Counted from the stretch's first letter, positions 9,215 through 18,401 are shown. The stretch is DNA of 45,143 nucleotides from Clostridiales bacterium (GCA_012523775.1 JAAYTK010000024.1:1-45143), one strand, 5' to 3'. Made by a program: numbers and translations. The notes: generated from the letters alone by a model not told the origin.

Positions 9215-10534
9215 TTATTTTGTCTCTATGATATATTGGTTCAGGATGTTTTCAAGCATTTCCTGTCTGCCTGACTTGTTAGGTGTAACATTATACTTTA
9301 ATGCATATTCTTCTAATTCCTTAAAGCCAACCTTACCCTCAACAATATCCTTACCGATTCCTTCCCTATAGCTTGCATAACGCTCAGCCTTGAAGTCCTC
9401 AAACACCTTGTCCTCCAGTAACTTAGCGGCAACCTTTAGGCCTCTTGCGAATGCGTCCATACCTGCAATATAGGCATAGAATAAATCATCATCTTCAAAT
9501 GAAGAACGACGTACCTTGGAGTCAAAGTTTAATCCACCCTTACCAAGACCACCGTTCAGTAGGATTTCATACATTGCAAGTGTAGTATCATAAATATTGG
9601 TAGGGAACTGATCTGTATCCCATCCAAGATTCGGATCGCCTGTATTAGCATCTACGCTTCCCAGAACACCGTTGATTCTGCTCATGTTAAGCTCATGCTG
9701 GAATGTATGCATAGCTAATGTAGCATGGTTTGCTTCGATGTTCATCTTGAAATGATCCTGTAAATTGTACTTTCTAAGGAATGCAAGTACTGTTGCTGTA
9801 TCAAAGTCATACTGATGTTTTGTAGGCTCCTTCGGCTTAGGCTCGATTAAGAACTGACCTGTGAATCCTATCTCCTTAGCATAATCAACAGCCATCTGAA
9901 GTAATCTTGCAAAGTTATCAAGCTCCAGAGCTGTATCTGTATTAAGAAGTGTCTCATAACCTTCACGTCCACCCCAGAATACATAGTTCTCGCCACCCAA
10001 TTCCTTGGTGATCTCAATAGCCTTCTTAATCTGTGCTGCAGCATATGCAAATACTGTTGCATTACAGGAGGTTCCGGCACCATGTACGAATTTGTCATCG
10101 CCAAATGCATTGGTTGTACCCCAGAGACATTTGATTCCGGTACGCTTCATCTCTTCCTTTATAACAGCTACTATTTCATCTAATCTTCTATTGGTCTCAG
10201 CTAAATCTCCGGGAACTCTTGGAGCTATATCTGCATCATGGAAACAGAAATACTCAATCTGAAGCTTCTCCATAAACTCGAATGCAGCATATACTCTTTC
10301 CTTTGCTTTTTTCATAACATCATCTGTATTGTCCCATTCACGGGCCATGGTTGTACCGCCAAAAGGATCTACGCCCATGTAGGTAAAGGTGTGCCAATAA
10401 GACATAGCAAACCTTAAATGCTCTTTCATGGTTTTACCCATAACTACTTCGTCAGGGTTATAATACCTAAATGAAAGATTGTTCTTACTTTGTGGACCTT
10501 CATAATTAATCTTTCCGACCTTAAAATATGCCAT
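9215..10534 (-). CDS. xylA: Xylose isomerase
   Basis: A 439-residue class II xylose isomerase that converts D-xylose to D-xylulose, the entry of xylose into the pentose phosphate pathway. The catalytic His99 is in [10 protein letters not shown]. The metal-binding glutamate and lysine are in the [16 protein letters not shown] block (Glu231, Lys233). [10 protein letters not shown] and [11 protein letters not shown] are also typical. Length matches the clostridial type. An AAGGAGG ribosome site precedes the ATG, and a strong promoter lies upstream with symmetric sequences around its -10. xylB and xylose transport genes are not adjacent. Together with the GH10 xylanase near 38 kb it indicates xylan use. 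Confidence 0.98.
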   Translation of the reverse strand: MAYFKVGKINYEGPQSKNNLSFRYYNPDEVVMGKTMKEHLRFAMSYWHTFTYMGVDPFGGTTMAREWDNTDDVMKKAKERVYAAFEFMEKLQIEYFCFHDADIAPRVPGDLAETNRRLDEIVAVIKEEMKRTGIKCLWGTTNAFGDDKFVHGAGTSCNATVFAYAAAQIKKAIEITKELGGENYVFWGGREGYETLLNTDTALELDNFARLLQMAVDYAKEIGFTGQFLIEPKPKEPTKHQYDFDTATVLAFLRKYNLQDHFKMNIEANHATLAMHTFQHELNMSRINGVLGSVDANTGDPNLGWDTDQFPTNIYDTTLAMYEILLNGGLGKGGLNFDSKVRRSSFEDDDLFYAYIAGMDAFARGLKVAAKLLEDKVFEDFKAERYASYREGIGKDIVEGKVGFKELEEYALKYNVTPNKSGRQEMLENILNQYIIETK

Positions 10535-10586
10535 TATTTATTCCTCCTTGTTTATTTATTATTTAGCCATTATCAGTTTGTGGTAA

Positions 10587-10639
10587 TTGGTAAATAAAAT
10601 ACCTGTTTATATTATAATACCTTACCAAATATTTGACAA
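10587..10639 (-). promoter_or_regulatory. xylA promoter with flanking inverted repeat
   Basis: On the minus strand TTGTCA (10639-10634), a 17-bp spacer and TATAAT (10616-10611) form a strong sigma-A promoter. TTGGTAA (10587-10593) and TTACCAA (10622-10628) form an inverted repeat, one arm in the spacer and one just after the transcription start, as expected for a repressor site. The regulator is not in the window. Confidence 0.7.
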
Positions 10640-10663
10640 CTGTTAATTTGTAAATTAATTAAA

Positions 10664-11833
10664 CTAATTCGAATTTTCCAAGAGTCTTCTTACATTCAGA
10701 AGCCCCCAACCCTGCTTCTCCCATCTCTCGCCGAGATCCACCGCACTGTTTCTAAGTCTAAGCTTTACCTCTCTGTTGCTGAGATTTGGATATGCAGATA
10801 AAAGCAGAGCCATAGCCCCGGATACTACCGGCGTAGCCATGGATGTTCCGCTCTTTATTGTATACAGCATGGGAAAATCAGCCGCCTGGTACCTTGCAGC
10901 ATTCGATCGTCCCTTACTTACATAACGACTGATATTGCAGGATATAATATTGGATCCCGGGGCTACTATATCGGGTTTTTTAATGCAATAAGGCGTGGGC
11001 CCTCTCCCCGAATAATCCTTTGTCTTCGAGCCGAATACCTCTACCGATGCGCTGTCATCTGAGGAACCTACGGTAATAACCTTTCTGCTGATTCCCGGTG
11101 TTGATATTGACATAGGGCTGGGACCGTTGTTTCCTGCAGCTACGACCACTATTATACCGCTGTCCCATACCGTATTTACCCCCTGCACTAATAAAGAATT
11201 CTCATCCAGAGTATCCTTTGCGGAAGTTCCTACACTTATATTAACCACTCTTATATTATACTTTCTTTTATTATCTATTATCCACTGAAGTCCTGCCAAA
11301 ACGTCCGATATATTACCGTCCCCTCTGTGATCCAGTACTTTAATAACAATGAAGTTGCAGGCAGGTGCTACACCCATATACTTGCCCTTTGAGGAGTAGC
11401 CGTTGCCGCCGATAATGCCTGCCACGTGAGTACCATGACCGTTATCATCATAGGGCTCCTTCCTTCCGTTAACAAAATCCTTAAAGGCGATAACCCTGTT
11501 ACCGCCCTCTGTAAAATCCTTATGCAGACATATTCCGGTATCGACTATTGCAACCCCTACTCCACTGCCATAATATCCGTTTTTATGTGCCCAGTTACTC
11601 TCAATAATCTCATTTACTTTATTCATTTGAGCAGTGATATGAGTATCCATCTCAATATCAATCAGACCATCCATTTCCTTTATCATATCAAGCTTTCTCT
11701 TCTCTATTTCTATTACATACGCGTCTATCATGGGTAGTTTATATTTTATATAACCCATTCTCTCCAAAATTTCCCGTCTTTCTTCATAGTTCCTACAATG
11801 AACAATTATCTGAACCTTATTATTATCTTCCAT
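10664..11833 (-). CDS. Subtilisin-like serine protease, S8 family
   Basis: A 389-residue S8 peptidase with a complete triad: Asp98 (VAIVDTG), His133 (NGHGTHVAG) and Ser331 (SGTSMATP), plus the oxyanion Asn235 (AAGNNG). Residues 1-80 look like a short prodomain-like region. There is no signal peptide, so it probably acts in the cytoplasm or in the forespore or mother cell, like intracellular serine proteases. The ribosome site GGAG lies five bases from the ATG. It is monocistronic as far as visible. The substrate cannot be told from sequence. Confidence 0.93.
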   Translation of the reverse strand: MEDNNKVQIIVHCRNYEERREILERMGYIKYKLPMIDAYVIEIEKRKLDMIKEMDGLIDIEMDTHITAQMNKVNEIIESNWAHKNGYYGSGVGVAIVDTGICLHKDFTEGGNRVIAFKDFVNGRKEPYDDNGHGTHVAGIIGGNGYSSKGKYMGVAPACNFIVIKVLDHRGDGNISDVLAGLQWIIDNKRKYNIRVVNISVGTSAKDTLDENSLLVQGVNTVWDSGIIVVVAAGNNGPSPMSISTPGISRKVITVGSSDDSASVEVFGSKTKDYSGRGPTPYCIKKPDIVAPGSNIISCNISRYVSKGRSNAARYQAADFPMLYTIKSGTSMATPVVSGAMALLLSAYPNLSNREVKLRLRNSAVDLGERWEKQGWGLLNVRRLLENSN

Positions 11834-11975
11834 ATCTACTCCAACCGTTTTTTACTATAATATTCATACTGCTTACCCAATAGTTACAAATTTTACATTA
11901 TTTGTTCGGAAAAGAGGAAATCTGTCAAGCTATCAATCATATGATACAGTGTAATTAATATTAGGAGGAACTACT

Positions 11976-12206
11976 ATGAGTGATTTAGCAGCAACCCATT
12001 GTGACCGTGGTGTAGGTGGAGCTAATGATTGCGGATGGATAATTTTCCTTATCCTCATCTTATGCTGCTGCTGTGGTGGTAACAATTCTGGATTTTTCGG
12101 AGGAAGAGACTGTGGTGGTGTAGGCGGAGCTAATGATTGTGGATGGATAATTTTCCTTATCCTCATCTTATGCTGCTGCGGAAACGGATGCGGTTTCGGC
12201 TTCTAG
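11976..12206 (+). CDS. Cys/Gly-rich small membrane peptide with internal duplication
   Basis: A 76-residue protein with a hydrophobic segment that occurs twice. Each copy reads about GVGGANDCGWIIFLILILCCC, at roughly residues 12-32 and 48-68, joined by a Gly/Asn/Phe linker. A run of three to four cysteines ends each membrane segment. It resembles the short glycine/cysteine-rich membrane peptides (YjcZ-like or so-called high-cysteine proteins) common in spore formers, of unknown function. At DNA level 12007-12071 and 12115-12179 match at 63 of 65 positions, so the duplication is recent. TAGGAGG precedes the start with good spacing, and a strong terminator follows. Confidence 0.8.
   Translation: MSDLAATHCDRGVGGANDCGWIIFLILILCCCCGGNNSGFFGGRDCGGVGGANDCGWIIFLILILCCCGNGCGFGF
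12007..12179 (+). repeat. 65-bp direct repeat inside the Cys-rich peptide gene
   Basis: The two copies (12007-12071 and 12115-12179) lie 108 bases apart, an exact multiple of three, and differ at only two positions. The duplication therefore keeps frame and doubles the membrane segment and its cysteine cluster. Confidence 0.95.
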
Positions 12207-12232
12207 GATCTAACTAAGGCGTAATGCATACC

Positions 12233-12261
12233 AAAAAAGCTGCGTATACGCAGCTTTTTTT
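12233..12261. terminator. Bidirectional terminator
   Basis: AAAAAAGCTGCG (12233-12244) pairs perfectly with CGCAGCTTTTTT (12249-12260) around a TATA loop. It has T-runs on both strands and serves the Cys-rich peptide gene and the convergent 58-residue gene. Confidence 0.93.
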
Positions 12262-12267
12262 GTTACT

Positions 12268-12444
12268 TTATCGTTTTCTATTTCTTTTTAACCTTTCAAC
12301 ACATTTTCTGTCTATCTCATATATGGTATTTTCTTCAATGATAAGGTCATCGTCTCTTTTGTTATCAAAGCTCTCCTTTTTACCTGAACGGTTTGCGTCT
12401 GTGAATTTATTTTTATTGTCGGGAAAATTAAATTGATTATTCAT
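12268..12444 (-). CDS. Small charged protein, 58 residues, unknown
   Basis: This short reading frame runs from an ATG at 12444 to a TAA at 12268. The protein is highly charged and soluble. It starts MNNQFNFPDNKNKF, has a central acidic motif (DDDLIIEENTIYEID) and ends in a basic tail (CVERLKRNRKR). I do not recognise it. Support as a real gene comes from a TTTGAGG ribosome site five bases upstream, a good promoter (ATGACA, 17 bp, TATACT) directly before it, and a strong terminator directly after its stop. It is divergent from aroC. The sense-strand frame over the same bases has no ribosome site and is rejected. Confidence 0.62.
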   Translation of the reverse strand: MNNQFNFPDNKNKFTDANRSGKKESFDNKRDDDLIIEENTIYEIDRKCVERLKRNRKR

Positions 12445-12473
12445 TTAAGCCTCAAAGAATTATTGTCAATTTC

Positions 12474-12530
12474 AGTATATGATGATTTTTATTAAATGTC
12501 ATTGAAAGAATCCTCGTTTTCCTATATACT
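12474..12530. promoter_or_regulatory. Back-to-back promoters of the 58-residue gene and aroC
   Basis: Minus strand: ATGACA (12502-12497), 17 bp, TATACT (12479-12474). Plus strand: TTGAAA (12502-12507), 17 bp, TATACT (12525-12530). The two -35 boxes touch, so the polymerases would compete. The aroC leader is about 70 bases. Confidence 0.65.
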
Positions 12531-12609
12531 ATGAATACATCGAAATACAAAATATGCTAATTATAATACAAATATAATAAATCATTCTGAATAGTAAACG
12601 GAGGAAAAA

Positions 12610-13713
12610 ATGTCAGGATCAATATATGGTAAAATGTTTACAATTTCTACATGGGGCGAATCTCACGGCGAGGGCTACGGAGTCGTTATAGACGGTTGCC
12701 CCGCAGGGCTTCCCCTGGATGAAGGTCTGATACAGGAATATCTGAAAAGAAGAAAGCCGGGACAGTCCAAATTCTCCACCACAAGAAAGGAAGAGGATAA
12801 AGTACGCATACTGTCCGGAGTGTTTGAGGGAAGAACGACCGGGACTCCCATATCTTTAATTGTGTTTAACGAAAATCAACGTTCATCGGACTATTCCGAT
12901 ATTGCTTCATATTACCGTCCCGGACATGCTGACTATACCTATGATGCCAAATACGGATTTAGAGATTACCGTGGGGGAGGACGGTCCTCCGGAAGAGAAA
13001 CCATAAGCCGGGTAGCCGCCGGTGCAATAGCTTCCTCTATCCTTAAGGAGCTTGGCATATCAGTATATGCTTATACCAAATCAATCGGCCCTGTTACCAT
13101 AGATTATCAGAACTGCCGCAAGGAATACTCATTAAAAAATCCTTTGTCCATGCCGGATCCCGATGCCGCTATAAAGGCTGAGCAATATATTCTGGAAAAG
13201 CATAATGAACAGGATTCCGTAGGAGGTGTCATAGAATGTATTGTATCAGGAATGCCTCCCGGAATAGGAGAACCGGTATTCGACAAGCTGGATGCATCTC
13301 TTTCCAGGGCTGTTATGTCCATCGGGGCCGTTAAGGGAGTCGAAATCGGAGACGGATTTCTGGCAGCCACCCACACAGGCTCGGAGAATAATGATCCGTT
13401 CGCATATGATAACAATAAAAAGCTGATTAAGTTAACAAACCATGCCGGAGGAATTCTCGGCGGAATTAGCGACGGCTCTGAAATTATTCTAAGAGCTGCC
13501 ATTAAGCCCACCGCTTCCATAGGAAGACCTCAAAGAACTGCTAATAAGAATAACGAAAATATAGAGATTCAGATAATCGGACGGCATGACCCTATAATCG
13601 TACCAAGGGCCGTAGTCGTAGTGGAATCCATGGTGGCAATTACCTTAGTGGATTATCTGTTCCGGGGAATGACCGCCAGATTGGATAGAATAAAAGAGTT
13701 TTATAGTAAGTAA
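12610..13713 (+). CDS. aroC: Chorismate synthase
   Basis: A 367-residue enzyme that converts EPSP to chorismate using reduced FMN, the last shared step of aromatic amino-acid synthesis. Signature regions seen are the GESHGEGYGVVIDGCPAG start, RPGHADYTYDAKYGFRDYRGGGRSSGRET in the middle, and GGILGGISDG followed by KPTASI near the C-terminus. An ACGGAGG ribosome site precedes the ATG. No other aro gene is adjacent. It is transcribed alone, with its own promoter and a clear terminator. Confidence 0.98.
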   Translation: MSGSIYGKMFTISTWGESHGEGYGVVIDGCPAGLPLDEGLIQEYLKRRKPGQSKFSTTRKEEDKVRILSGVFEGRTTGTPISLIVFNENQRSSDYSDIASYYRPGHADYTYDAKYGFRDYRGGGRSSGRETISRVAAGAIASSILKELGISVYAYTKSIGPVTIDYQNCRKEYSLKNPLSMPDPDAAIKAEQYILEKHNEQDSVGGVIECIVSGMPPGIGEPVFDKLDASLSRAVMSIGAVKGVEIGDGFLAATHTGSENNDPFAYDNNKKLIKLTNHAGGILGGISDGSEIILRAAIKPTASIGRPQRTANKNNENIEIQIIGRHDPIIVPRAVVVVESMVAITLVDYLFRGMTARLDRIKEFYSK

Positions 13714-13742
13714 TGAAATATACGCTTTTAATAAATCAGCTA

Positions 13743-13777
13743 AGCAAGCCTGACCCTGTGTCCGGCTTGCTTTTTTT
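13743..13777 (+). terminator. aroC terminator
   Basis: AGCAAGCC (13743-13750) pairs with GGCTTGCT (13764-13771), followed by a seven-T run. It separates aroC from the polyamine operon. Confidence 0.88.
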
Positions 13778-13804
13778 GCATATACATAAAATTAAAATAA
13801 GGTA

Positions 13805-13832
13805 TTGACAACTGATTTTTTATAAGTATAAT
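13805..13832 (+). promoter_or_regulatory. Promoter of the regulator-potABCD operon
   Basis: TTGACA (13805-13810), 16-bp spacer, TATAAT (13827-13832): both boxes are consensus. Transcription should begin near 13839, giving a leader of about 100 bases before the regulator ATG at 13940. Confidence 0.8.
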
Positions 13833-13846
13833 GGTAATTGCCTTTT

Positions 13847-13872
13847 GTTTAGCAACGCTAAACTTGAAGTTT
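13847..13872 (+). promoter_or_regulatory. Putative operator, GTTTAGC-AAC-GCTAAAC
   Basis: A perfect 7+7 palindrome with a 3-base centre (13847-13863) begins about eight bases after the predicted start of transcription. It overlaps a second 13-bp palindrome, AAACTTGAAGTTT (13860-13872). The position fits autoregulation by the XRE-cupin protein encoded next; the pairing of site and protein is inference. Confidence 0.55.
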
Positions 13873-13939
13873 ATTATTATTAAGATTTTTCCGTTATAAA
13901 TTAGCAGATTTGTGAATTTGTGAAGAAATGGAGATAGCT

Positions 13940-14479
13940 ATGAATATCGGTCAAAAGATAAGAGAAATGCGTATACAGAAAAGTCTGACTCAGGAGGAGC
14001 TGGCAGATAGAGCGGAGCTATCCAAGGGCTTCATATCTCAGCTGGAGAGGGACCTTACTTCCCCTTCGATTGCCACCCTTATGGATATCCTTCAATGCCT
14101 GGGAACTAATTTGGAGGAATTCTTTAGCGGAACCACCTCTGAGCAGGTAGTATTCAAGAAAACCGATTATTTTGAGAAATATGATGCAGAGTTGAAAAAT
14201 CTGGTTAAATGGATTATTCCCAATGCTCAAAAGAATATGATGGAGCCCATACTTCTTACATTGGATCCGGGCGGTTCTACATATCCCGATAATCCCCATG
14301 AAGGAGAAGAATTCGGCTTTGTTATAAGCGGCAGCATTGTGCTTCATATTGGAAATAGATCATTTAAGGCTAAAAAGGGAGAATCTTTTTACTTTACGGC
14401 CAATAAACAGCATTATATCACGGCATCAGAAAAAAGCGGTGCCACACTGCTCTGGATATCAACACCACCGAGCTTCTAA
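13940..14479 (+). CDS. XRE-family regulator with cupin domain
   Basis: A 179-residue two-domain regulator. An N-terminal helix-turn-helix of the XRE type is at about residues 3-58 (LTQEELADRAELSKGFISQLERDLTSPS). A C-terminal cupin sensor domain is at about 105-175 (HEGEEFGFVISGSIVLHIG). This PuuR-like architecture commonly controls polyamine uptake or breakdown, and here it is directly followed by potABCD, so it is most likely the local polyamine-responsive repressor. I chose ATG 13940 because GGAG lies six bases upstream; the ATG at 13928 has no ribosome site. A palindrome upstream is a candidate binding site. Confidence 0.9.
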   Translation: MNIGQKIREMRIQKSLTQEELADRAELSKGFISQLERDLTSPSIATLMDILQCLGTNLEEFFSGTTSEQVVFKKTDYFEKYDAELKNLVKWIIPNAQKNMMEPILLTLDPGGSTYPDNPHEGEEFGFVISGSIVLHIGNRSFKAKKGESFYFTANKQHYITASEKSGATLLWISTPPSF

Positions 14480-14503
14480 ATATACGATAAGGGGAAGGTA
14501 CTC

Positions 14504-15580
14504 ATGACGGATAATAAATTAATTAATCTTGTAAATATAACCAAATCCTATAATGATAATATTGTGCTGGATGAATTGAACCTATATATCCGCGAAAATG
14601 AATTTCTGACACTGTTGGGACCTTCAGGGTGCGGTAAGACTACAACCTTAAGAATAATAGGTGGGTTCGAGAGTCCTGATCACGGTCAGGTAATCTTTGA
14701 AGGCAGAGACATAACAAAGATGGCACCTAATGAAAGACAACTTAACACTGTGTTTCAAAAATATGCCCTTTTTAATCATTTGACTATCGCAGAGAATATT
14801 GCATTTGGGCTTAAAATCAAGAAAAAGAGCAAAGCCTATATAGATGATAAAATCAAATATGCACTTAAGCTGGTAAATCTGGAAGGATTTGAGAACAGAA
14901 TGCCCGATTCACTAAGCGGAGGTCAGCAACAAAGAATTGCCATAGCAAGGGCAATCGTAAACGAGCCAAAGGTACTGCTACTCGACGAGCCTCTTGGTGC
15001 CTTGGATTTGAAGCTGCGTCAGGATATGCAATACGAGCTTATAAGGCTAAAGAATGAGCTGGGTATAACATTCGTATATGTCACTCATGACCAGGAGGAA
15101 GCACTTACGATGTCAGATACTATCGTTGTTATGAATCAGGGCTATATACAGCAGATAGGCACACCGGAGGATATTTATAATGAGCCTCAGAATGCATTCG
15201 TCGCTGATTTTATCGGAGAAAGCAATATACTGCCATCTATTATGGTAGAGGATAAGCTTGTGAATATACTGGGAACTAATTTCGCATGTGTCGATACCGG
15301 TTTCGGACACAACAAGCCTGTGGATGTCGTAATTCGTCCCGAGGATATTGATTTGGTCAAACCAGAGGACGGTATCATTACGGGCGTGGTTACATCTCTT
15401 CTCTTTAAAGGTGTACATTATGAAATGGAGGTTAATGCCCATGGATATGATTGGCTGGTGCACTCCACTGATTTAGTACCTGTAGGCAGCGAAGTAGGAA
15501 TCTTCGTGGATCCCTTTGATATTCAGATTATGAATAAGCCGGAATCCGAGGATGAAGAGGCCGTGGAATTAGAATTGTAG
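14504..15580 (+). CDS. potA: Spermidine/putrescine ABC transporter ATPase
   Basis: A 358-residue ATPase that powers polyamine import through PotBC. Walker A ([10 protein letters not shown]), the ABC signature (LSGGQQQR), Walker B ([12 protein letters not shown]) and the switch His (VTHDQEEA) are intact. The C-terminal TOBE region of about 110 residues, starting near [10 protein letters not shown], is typical of PotA. It has a GGGGAAGG ribosome site, 24 bases after the regulator, and is followed 24 bases later by potB. Confidence 0.96.
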   Translation: MTDNKLINLVNITKSYNDNIVLDELNLYIRENEFLTLLGPSGCGKTTTLRIIGGFESPDHGQVIFEGRDITKMAPNERQLNTVFQKYALFNHLTIAENIAFGLKIKKKSKAYIDDKIKYALKLVNLEGFENRMPDSLSGGQQQRIAIARAIVNEPKVLLLDEPLGALDLKLRQDMQYELIRLKNELGITFVYVTHDQEEALTMSDTIVVMNQGYIQQIGTPEDIYNEPQNAFVADFIGESNILPSIMVEDKLVNILGTNFACVDTGFGHNKPVDVVIRPEDIDLVKPEDGIITGVVTSLLFKGVHYEMEVNAHGYDWLVHSTDLVPVGSEVGIFVDPFDIQIMNKPESEDEEAVELEL

Positions 15581-15604
15581 AGTTCAGTTTGACAGGAGGC
15601 TCCC

Positions 15605-16495
15605 ATGAAGATAATTAATGTATTAAATACTAAAGCTCCAAAATCCAACCTACAAAAGAACGGAACGCACAATCTGGGAATTCGTAATTCAAAATGGCTG
15701 TCTTTCCCTTATATTCTGTGGATGGCCGGTTTTATTATAATACCTCTCATCGTGATTGTATACTATGGCATGACTACTAATGATAAGCGTATCACGATTG
15801 ACAATATTGCCTCAATTTTAAACCCTATTAACCTAAGAGCTTTGAGGCTTGCACTGGAGCTGTCTTTGATAAGCACCATAATATGTCTTGTGTTAGCCTA
15901 CCCATTGGCAATAATATTACGTAAATCCAAGATGAAGAATAACAGCTTCATAGTCATGATTATTATCCTGCCCATGTGGATGAATTTTTTGCTTAGGACA
16001 ATCGCTTGGCAAAACATATTGGAAAGAACCGGAGTAATTAACGTATTCCTTAAGTTATTGAATCTTCCGTCATTAAATATTATCAACACCCCCGGAGCCA
16101 TAGTGCTTGGTATGGTGTATAATTTTCTTCCCTTTATGGTACTGCCCATATATAATGTTCTGATAAAAATTGACAAGGATGTAATAAATGCTGCAAGAGA
16201 TCTCGGTGCCAACGGGATGCAGACCTTTATGAAGATAATTCTGCCCCTAAGCCTGCCCGGAGTAATCAGCGGTATAACAATGGTATTCGTCCCATCCCTT
16301 ACAACCTTTGTCATCTCCAATATATTGGGAGGAAGCAAAATCGTTCTGATCGGAAATGTTATTGAGCAACAGTTTCGTGTCGGAAACTGGCATACGGGTT
16401 CGGGACTATCCCTTGTGCTGATGATTTTTATACTGATTAGCATGGCTATCCTGTCCAAATACGATAAGGAAGGCGAGGGAAGTGGCTTATGGTAA
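15605..16495 (+). CDS. potB: Spermidine/putrescine ABC transporter permease
   Basis: A 296-residue membrane protein with about six transmembrane helices, one half of the PotBC channel. The cytoplasmic EAA-type loop that docks on PotA is seen as AARDLGANGMQTFMKIILPLSLPG (about residues 196-219). The N-terminal 35 residues before the first helix are polar. ACAGGAGG lies before the ATG. Its stop overlaps the potC start by seven bases, so the two permeases are translationally coupled. Confidence 0.94.
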   Translation: MKIINVLNTKAPKSNLQKNGTHNLGIRNSKWLSFPYILWMAGFIIIPLIVIVYYGMTTNDKRITIDNIASILNPINLRALRLALELSLISTIICLVLAYPLAIILRKSKMKNNSFIVMIIILPMWMNFLLRTIAWQNILERTGVINVFLKLLNLPSLNIINTPGAIVLGMVYNFLPFMVLPIYNVLIKIDKDVINAARDLGANGMQTFMKIILPLSLPGVISGITMVFVPSLTTFVISNILGGSKIVLIGNVIEQQFRVGNWHTGSGLSLVLMIFILISMAILSKYDKEGEGSGLW

Positions 16496-17277
16496 AAAGA
16501 TTTTTCGAACGATTTTATATTGGTCTTATTTTAGTATTTCTATATGCACCGATTATTATATTGATCGTATTATCCTTTAACAGCTCAAAATCCAGATCCA
16601 AATGGGGCGGCTTTACTCTCCATTGGTATAAGGAGCTGTTTAAAAACCAAAGCATAATGAATGCCTTATATACAACTCTTATAATTGCATTCTTATCGGC
16701 ACTGATAGCGACTATAATCGGTACCGCCGCGGCTATCGCCATAAACAGTATGAAAAAAACACCGCGAACAATCATGATTGCAATTACTAATATTCCGATG
16801 CTAAATGCAGATATCGTAACCGGTATCTCCTTGATGCTGTTATTTGTGGCACTACGCTATACACTCGGTTTTACCAGTGTACTGATATCACATATAACAT
16901 TCAATATTCCCTATGTCATATTAAGCGTTATGCCAAAGCTTAAACAGCTAAACCCACATACCTATGAAGCAGCCTTAGATTTAGGAGCTTCACCGGTATA
17001 TGCCTTCTTTAGGGTTATATTGCCGGATATTTTTCCGGGTGTATTTACAGGCTTCTTTTTGGCATTCACTATGTCCCTGGATGATTTTGTCATTACGCAT
17101 TTTACTAAGGGTCCATCAATCAATACCCTTTCAACCAAGATATATACAGAGGTGCGTAAGGGCATTAAGCCTGAAATATATGCATTGTCGACACTGATGT
17201 TTATAACTGTTCTACTGCTGTTAATAATCATTAACCGCAGAAGTGCAGACAAGAAAGAGCCTGTCAGGAGACTATAA
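16489..17277 (+). CDS. potC: Spermidine/putrescine ABC transporter permease
   Basis: A 262-residue permease partner of PotB with about six transmembrane helices. The EAA loop reads EAALDLGASPVYAFFRVILP. It starts inside the end of potB, with a purine-rich ribosome site (GAGGGAAG) in the potB coding sequence. Order and spacing match the standard potABCD operon. Confidence 0.94.
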   Translation: MVKRFFERFYIGLILVFLYAPIIILIVLSFNSSKSRSKWGGFTLHWYKELFKNQSIMNALYTTLIIAFLSALIATIIGTAAAIAINSMKKTPRTIMIAITNIPMLNADIVTGISLMLLFVALRYTLGFTSVLISHITFNIPYVILSVMPKLKQLNPHTYEAALDLGASPVYAFFRVILPDIFPGVFTGFFLAFTMSLDDFVITHFTKGPSINTLSTKIYTEVRKGIKPEIYALSTLMFITVLLLLIIINRRSADKKEPVRRL

Positions 17278-17344
17278 ATCATATCCTGTTCTAATAAACG
17301 GGATAATTCCCTAAAAAAATTTTGCCTTTGAAGGAGGAAATGTA

Positions 17345-18391
17345 ATGAAAAAATTACTTGCCATATCCGCCCTGTTAATAGTAATGGTATTATTGGCAGG
17401 CTGTTCAGATAACGGTGGAGAAAAGGTATATGTATATAACTGGGGTGAATATCTTGATTATGAAACCTTAGAACTTTTCAAAGAAAGAACAGGCATTACG
17501 GTAGTATATGAAGAATTCGTGCAAAACGAGGATATGTACCCAAAGGTTGAATCAGAAGCTGTCATCTATGATGTGGTATGCCCCTCAGATTATATGATAC
17601 AGAAAATGATTGAGAATGATCTGCTTTATGCCCCTAATTTCGATAATATACCTAATATCAAGTATATAGATGAAACATACCTAAAAAGTTCAGAGGAATT
17701 TGATCCCGGCAACAAGTATTCAGTACCTTATTGTTGGGGAACCTTAGGTATCCTATATAACAAGACCATGGTTGATGAACCCATAGATAGCTGGGGTGTC
17801 CTCTTTGATGAGAAATATTCCGGCGAAATACTTATGATAGACAGCGTAAGAGATGCTTTTGCCATTGCCCTGAAGTATCTCGGATATGATTTAAATTCCA
17901 CCAATGAGGCCGAACTTGAGGAGGCCAAGGCACTTCTGAAGAAGCAATATCCATTGGTACAGGCCTATGTTGTCGATGAGGTCCGAGATAAAATGATAGG
18001 CGGTGAGGCCGCTATTGGTGTTATATATTCCGGAGAAGCCATCTATACAAGTAGAGAAAATCCTGATTTGGAATATGTTGTACCAAAGGAAGGCTCCAAT
18101 GTATGGATTGACGGATGGGTTATTCCAAAGAACAGCAAAAACAAAGAGAATGCCGAAGCCTTTATTAACTTTATGTGCGATCCCGAAATTGCACTCATGA
18201 ATTTTAACTACATCACATATTCCACACCTAACTCGGGTGCTTGGAATCTAATTGAAGATGAAGCGGTTAAAAACAGTCCGGTTGCATTCCCTCCCCAGGA
18301 TATTCTTGATAGATGTACTGCATACAGATATCTGGGCGAAGAGGTGGAAGCCAACTATATCCAGAAATGGTACGAGGCCAAGGGTGAATAA
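17345..18391 (+). CDS. potD: Spermidine/putrescine-binding lipoprotein
   Basis: A 348-residue solute-binding protein that delivers polyamine to PotBC from the outer membrane face. A lipoprotein signal with lipobox LAGC places the lipidated Cys at residue 20. The mature start YVYNWGEYLD is characteristic of PotD, and the acidic and aromatic residues usual in the binding cleft are present. AAGGAGG precedes the ATG. The 67-base gap after potC is the longest in the operon but shows no terminator. Confidence 0.95.
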   Translation: MKKLLAISALLIVMVLLAGCSDNGGEKVYVYNWGEYLDYETLELFKERTGITVVYEEFVQNEDMYPKVESEAVIYDVVCPSDYMIQKMIENDLLYAPNFDNIPNIKYIDETYLKSSEEFDPGNKYSVPYCWGTLGILYNKTMVDEPIDSWGVLFDEKYSGEILMIDSVRDAFAIALKYLGYDLNSTNEAELEEAKALLKKQYPLVQAYVVDEVRDKMIGGEAAIGVIYSGEAIYTSRENPDLEYVVPKEGSNVWIDGWVIPKNSKNKENAEAFINFMCDPEIALMNFNYITYSTPNSGAWNLIEDEAVKNSPVAFPPQDILDRCTAYRYLGEEVEANYIQKWYEAKGE

Positions 18392-18401
18392 TGATAAAAT
18401 G

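Noticed and set aside
11930-11965. Sporulation-type -10 (CATATGATA) before the Cys-rich peptide gene
   Set aside because: No matching -35 at the right distance, so the sigma factor cannot be assigned.
12224-12436. 70-residue plus-strand frame after the Cys-rich peptide gene
   Set aside because: It starts inside the terminator and lacks a ribosome site; the opposite strand has a better supported small gene.
15898-16458. 186-residue minus-strand frame across potB
   Set aside because: Antisense shadow of a well-supported permease gene in its operon.
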